From CAYYGL01 sp964471235 (GTDB taxonomy: Bacteria > Calditrichota > Calditrichia > RBG-13-44-9 > J075), in assembly GCA_964471235.1 (NCBI GenBank), contig CAYYGL010000096.1:1-18538 (forward strand): a stretch of DNA of 18,538 nucleotides, in the 5' to 3' direction. The translations under genes and the position numbers were made by a program. Below the pieces are notes generated by a model that was given only the letters and a program-made list of their open reading frames with translations, ran no database searches and was not told the DNA's origin. This document shows positions 15,614-18,538 of this stretch, piece by piece. The first letter of the stretch is position 1. The number at the start of each line of letters is the position of its first letter.

Positions 15614-17161
15614 TTGAACATCAGAATGTTACCCTATCATCCCCGGCGAATCCGTCTCTTATTACTCAGATTTAACCTCATCATTCTCATAACGCTTATC
15701 GCATGCGCTCCGCGCCCTGCCTTAAAAAAGCCCGCCGGACACCTCGACGCCATCCGCCAATTCCAAAAAAATGTGGCACAGATTTTACAGGATTCTCTAC
15801 TCCGGCAAACCCGAACCGGCATCGAAATCATCTCCCTGGAATCCGGTGAAACATTCTATGCTCAAAACAATTATCAACTGTTTCATCCTGCTTCCAATAT
15901 GAAACTGCTCACCACCGCGACGGCATTGAAATTGTTAGGTCCAAATTATAAATTTAAGACCATTTTGTATACGGACACATCATCGCTTGCCGATAGCACC
16001 ATTACCGGCAATCTGTACTTGAAAGGTTTCGGCAATCCTGCTCTCTCCGTTGAAAATTTGCACTCGCTGGTTCAAACGTTAATCCTTCACGGCATTTCAA
16101 ATATCAATGGGAACCTGGTTTGCGATGAGAGCTATATGGATGACTTCTATTGGGGCTCCGGCTGGATGTGGGATGATGTTTCGTCCGAGGATTTTGCCTC
16201 GATAAGTGCCCTGACGGTAAACAACAATTGCGTAACGGTTGTTGTGAAACCGGGCAACACGGTTGGAGATAGTCTTATCGTTCACCTTAATCCACCTACC
16301 CAATATGTAAAAATCGTCAACAGGGGAGTTACGACCGACTCTCTGGATACGTTGCGACAGAAGATGTTTAAAGTGGAACGGAAGTGGAGACCGCCGGAAA
16401 ATACCATCGTGGTAGAAGGTGGGATGCCGCTTGGAGCCCTGGAACAAACCTTTGTAATTGATGTGCTGGATCCGGCACTTTACACGGGAACGCTCTTTAG
16501 CGAATTGTTGCATCAGGAGGGTATCCATTTTAATGGGCAGGTGCTAAAAGGGAGTGTGCCGGACACTGCCCGGGTAATAGCGGAGCATTATTCACCTCCC
16601 CTGACTATGGTGGTCTTTAATACGAACAAAGTCAGTAACAACCTCTCTGCCGAACTGCTTCTGAAAACCCTCGGCGCTGAAGTAAAAGGACCGCCGGGTA
16701 CGGCCACAAAAGGGATTTCCGTGATTCATCAATTTCTGAACAGCATTGGAATTGACAGCACAACTTACGAGCTTGCCGACGGCTCGGGTGTTTCCCGTTA
16801 TAACGTGATTACACCGCATTTGATCGTCCGGTTATTAAAAGCAATGCATGAGGATTTTGGTATACAGGCGGAGTTTAAAGCATCGCTGCCCATTGCCGGG
16901 ATAGACGGTACCCTGCGGCGCCGGATGAAGGGCAGTGCAGCGGAAGGTCTCCTTCACGCCAAAACCGGCACGTTAAGAGGCGTCAGTTCATTATCCGGCT
17001 ATACTGCCACCGCTGACGGCGAAGTTGTGGCGTTTTCAATCATGATGGAGCATTTTGTGGGCTCCGCTTCCGGAATCCGCAGCATCCAGGATCGGATTGG
17101 TGAATTGATTTCCTCTTTCAGCAGAAATGATAGAAAGCAGCCTTCCGTTTTATGGCACTGA
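15614..17161 (+). CDS. dacB: D-Ala-D-Ala carboxypeptidase/endopeptidase (PBP4, DacB type), lipoprotein candidate
   Basis: A 515-residue class C penicillin-binding protein (peptidase S13) that trims the terminal D-Ala of stem peptides or cuts cross-links outside the cytoplasm. The three active-site motifs are complete: SNMK (S94, K97), SNN (341-343) and KTG (450-452). The long insertion between the first and second motifs fits the extra domains of DacB. The N-terminus is Arg-rich, then hydrophobic, and ends LIAC with Cys31, a good lipobox; E. coli PBP4 is not a lipoprotein. The start is TTG, chosen because AGAGGAAA (15603-15610) precedes it by a few bases; an ATG four codons later is the alternative. 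In context it would release D-Ala for the symporter and racemase encoded upstream. Confidence 0.93.
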   Translation: MNIRMLPYHPRRIRLLLLRFNLIILITLIACAPRPALKKPAGHLDAIRQFQKNVAQILQDSLLRQTRTGIEIISLESGETFYAQNNYQLFHPASNMKLLTTATALKLLGPNYKFKTILYTDTSSLADSTITGNLYLKGFGNPALSVENLHSLVQTLILHGISNINGNLVCDESYMDDFYWGSGWMWDDVSSEDFASISALTVNNNCVTVVVKPGNTVGDSLIVHLNPPTQYVKIVNRGVTTDSLDTLRQKMFKVERKWRPPENTIVVEGGMPLGALEQTFVIDVLDPALYTGTLFSELLHQEGIHFNGQVLKGSVPDTARVIAEHYSPPLTMVVFNTNKVSNNLSAELLLKTLGAEVKGPPGTATKGISVIHQFLNSIGIDSTTYELADGSGVSRYNVITPHLIVRLLKAMHEDFGIQAEFKASLPIAGIDGTLRRRMKGSAAEGLLHAKTGTLRGVSSLSGYTATADGEVVAFSIMMEHFVGSASGIRSIQDRIGELISSFSRNDRKQPSVLWH

Positions 17162-17185
17162 TAAGCCAGAAGCTATATGGAATCA

Positions 17186-17277
17186 ATTTTCAGCCCGTAG
17201 CGGCGCTATATTGGGAACCGCAATCGTGCCATCTTTACAAATCACTATCGAGCGGCGGCATCCTGGTAACTGAAAAT
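17186..17277. other. Long-range inverted repeat ahead of lysA
   Basis: ATTTTCAG (17186-17193) and CTGAAAAT (17270-17277) are perfect 8-bp complements in the 128-bp spacer, and the right arm lies directly against the GGGAA ribosome binding site of lysA (17278-17282). The 76 bases between them are GC-richer and contain GCGGC twice. A folded leader that affects translation start is conceivable; an 8-bp pair at this distance could also be chance. I do not recognise a lysine riboswitch here: the spacer is too short and lacks the known core. Confidence 0.25.
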
Positions 17278-17289
17278 GGGAATTAACCT

Positions 17290-18453
17290 ATGTTTACACC
17301 GGAACTGATAGAAAAATTCAAAAAACACCCCACCCCTTTTTACTACTATGATCTGGAGCTGTTAGAAAAAAACTTACAACTCCTCAAAAGCACTGCCGCA
17401 TCTTATGGATACCAGGTTCATTATGCCTTAAAAGCCAATGCGGATGCGCGTATCCTTCAACGGATCCGTGATTACGGTTTTGGAGCAGACTGCGTGAGCG
17501 GCAATGAAGTTCAGAGAGCCCTGCAAGCTGGATTTCCATCTAAGAAAATCGTTTTTGCCGGTGTGGGTAAAACCAATGCCGAAATTCTCCTGGCACTGGA
17601 GAATCAAATCCACTCCCTGAATTGCGAATCCTATCAGGAACTGGAGGTGGTAAATAGTTTATCCAAAGAAAGGGGTGGGATCACACCGGTATCCTTGCGG
17701 TTGAATCCGGGATTGGATGCCAAAACACATCGCTACATTACCACCGGGTTAGAAGAGAATAAGTTTGGGATTAACCAGGTGGAATTTGATCAGATAATGA
17801 AGCACCTGGATAGTTTTACCCATTTGAAAGTCATTGGGCTGCATTTTCATATCGGGTCACAGATTACCGACCTTGCAGTGTTTAAGAACCTTTGTTTGAA
17901 AGTGAACGCCATTCAGGATTTATTAGAGAAGAAGTATCAACTTCACCTTGAGCATTTAAATCTTGGCGGAGGTCTGGGAGTGGATTATCATCATCCCGAC
18001 GAGCATCCGCTACCGGACTACAAGGGTTATTTCCAGACGATTCAAAACTATTTAAAAGTATCTCCCAACCAGACCGTTCATTTTGAGTTGGGACGGGCAA
18101 TTGTTGCCCAATGCGGTACTTTGATCAGCCGGGTTCTGTACGTCAAAAATGGGAACCACACTCAGTTTGCCATCCTGGATGCAGGAATGACCGAACTGAT
18201 TCGTCCGGCGCTTTATCATGGATTCCACAAAATTGAAAATCTCACCGGGTCTGGGAAACCGCAAGCGTATGATGTGGTGGGTCCCGTATGCGAGTCCTCG
18301 GATTTTTTTGGCAAAAGTGTTATATTGCCGGAAACCCGGCGCGGCGATTTGATGGCTATCAGGAGTGTGGGCGCTTACGGAGAGGTGATGGCATCCCGGT
18401 ATAATTTGCGAGATCCGGCAAAAGTGGTTTATTCGGATTCTATAGAGGATTAG
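17290..18453 (+). CDS. lysA: Diaminopimelate decarboxylase
   Basis: LysA decarboxylates meso-diaminopimelate to L-lysine with PLP. The protein is 387 residues, at the short end of the family but typical of Bacteroidota-type LysA. Motifs appear in order: YALKAN with PLP lysine K48; GLHFHIGSQ; LNLGGGLGVDY for the phosphate-binding glycines; ELGRAIVA; and GPVCESSD with catalytic C334, followed by GAYGEVMAS. That Cys-Glu-Ser-x-Asp block separates LysA and related decarboxylases from racemases. The ATG follows GGGAA. It is usually the last step of lysine biosynthesis; in this cluster it could also consume DAP recovered from stem peptides. A carboxynorspermidine or ornithine decarboxylase is less likely given the good match. 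Confidence 0.93.
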   Translation: MFTPELIEKFKKHPTPFYYYDLELLEKNLQLLKSTAASYGYQVHYALKANADARILQRIRDYGFGADCVSGNEVQRALQAGFPSKKIVFAGVGKTNAEILLALENQIHSLNCESYQELEVVNSLSKERGGITPVSLRLNPGLDAKTHRYITTGLEENKFGINQVEFDQIMKHLDSFTHLKVIGLHFHIGSQITDLAVFKNLCLKVNAIQDLLEKKYQLHLEHLNLGGGLGVDYHHPDEHPLPDYKGYFQTIQNYLKVSPNQTVHFELGRAIVAQCGTLISRVLYVKNGNHTQFAILDAGMTELIRPALYHGFHKIENLTGSGKPQAYDVVGPVCESSDFFGKSVILPETRRGDLMAIRSVGAYGEVMASRYNLRDPAKVVYSDSIED

Positions 18454-18538
18454 ATTGAGGACCATCCGGGCGATGGGTACCGGATCGCTGCCCCCTTTCA
18501 GTCTATCCGCCTATCCTCTTTCAAGATGAATCATAGGA

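Noticed and set aside
17162..17289. Lysine riboswitch ahead of lysA
   Set aside because: The spacer is only 128 bp and I cannot find the conserved lysine aptamer core or a terminator; only a distant 8-bp inverted pair is present.

Overview
The window is a gene-dense, single-strand stretch: eleven protein genes, all on the + strand, moderate GC content (judged by eye, not computed), with AT-richer spacers. No rRNA, tRNA, CRISPR array, transposase or phage gene was seen. Two secreted proteins carry lipoprotein signals, the uptake systems are Na+-coupled (two SSS, one AGCS), and several spacers hold short degenerate repeats. Together these suggest a Gram-negative bacterium of the broad FCB type (Bacteroidota, Calditrichota or KSB1-like). 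That placement is an inference from protein style and cannot be fixed from this sequence alone.

Layout. Positions 1-613 are non-coding and hold a dispersed repeat copy and a good intrinsic terminator. Positions 614-11680 form a sugar half: a BadF-family N-acetylhexosamine kinase; a lipoprotein that fuses a two-domain GH3 N-acetylglucosaminidase (NagZ type) to a serine beta-lactamase-fold domain (AmiE/YbbE type); two different Na+:solute symporters; a NagB-like deaminase domain fused to a PIG-L/LmbE deacetylase domain; and MurQ, the MurNAc-6-phosphate etherase. Positions 11921-18453 form an amino-acid and envelope half: an AGCS alanine/glycine symporter, alanine racemase, a secreted esterase, a PBP4-type D-Ala-D-Ala carboxypeptidase with a lipoprotein signal, and diaminopimelate decarboxylase.

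How they may work together. The set reads as a peptidoglycan (muropeptide) salvage locus. The NagZ-AmiE fusion would cut GlcNAc from GlcNAc-MurNAc-peptide and then strip the peptide from MurNAc outside the cytoplasm. The symporters would import free sugars. The kinase would phosphorylate GlcNAc and perhaps MurNAc (as MurK does in Clostridium). MurQ would turn MurNAc-6-P into GlcNAc-6-P. The PIG-L domain could deacetylate it in place of NagA, and the NagB-like domain could feed fructose-6-P. D-Ala released by PBP4 could enter through AGCS and be racemised, and LysA could draw on meso-DAP. The individual families are recognised with good confidence. The routing, and especially the deacetylase/deaminase step, is inference. 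One detail argues for caution: the NagB-like domain has Ile where the catalytic Glu of E. coli NagB is expected.

Genes are separated by 18 to 240 bp, most by more than 70 bp, so this is a functional cluster probably served by more than one promoter rather than one tight operon.
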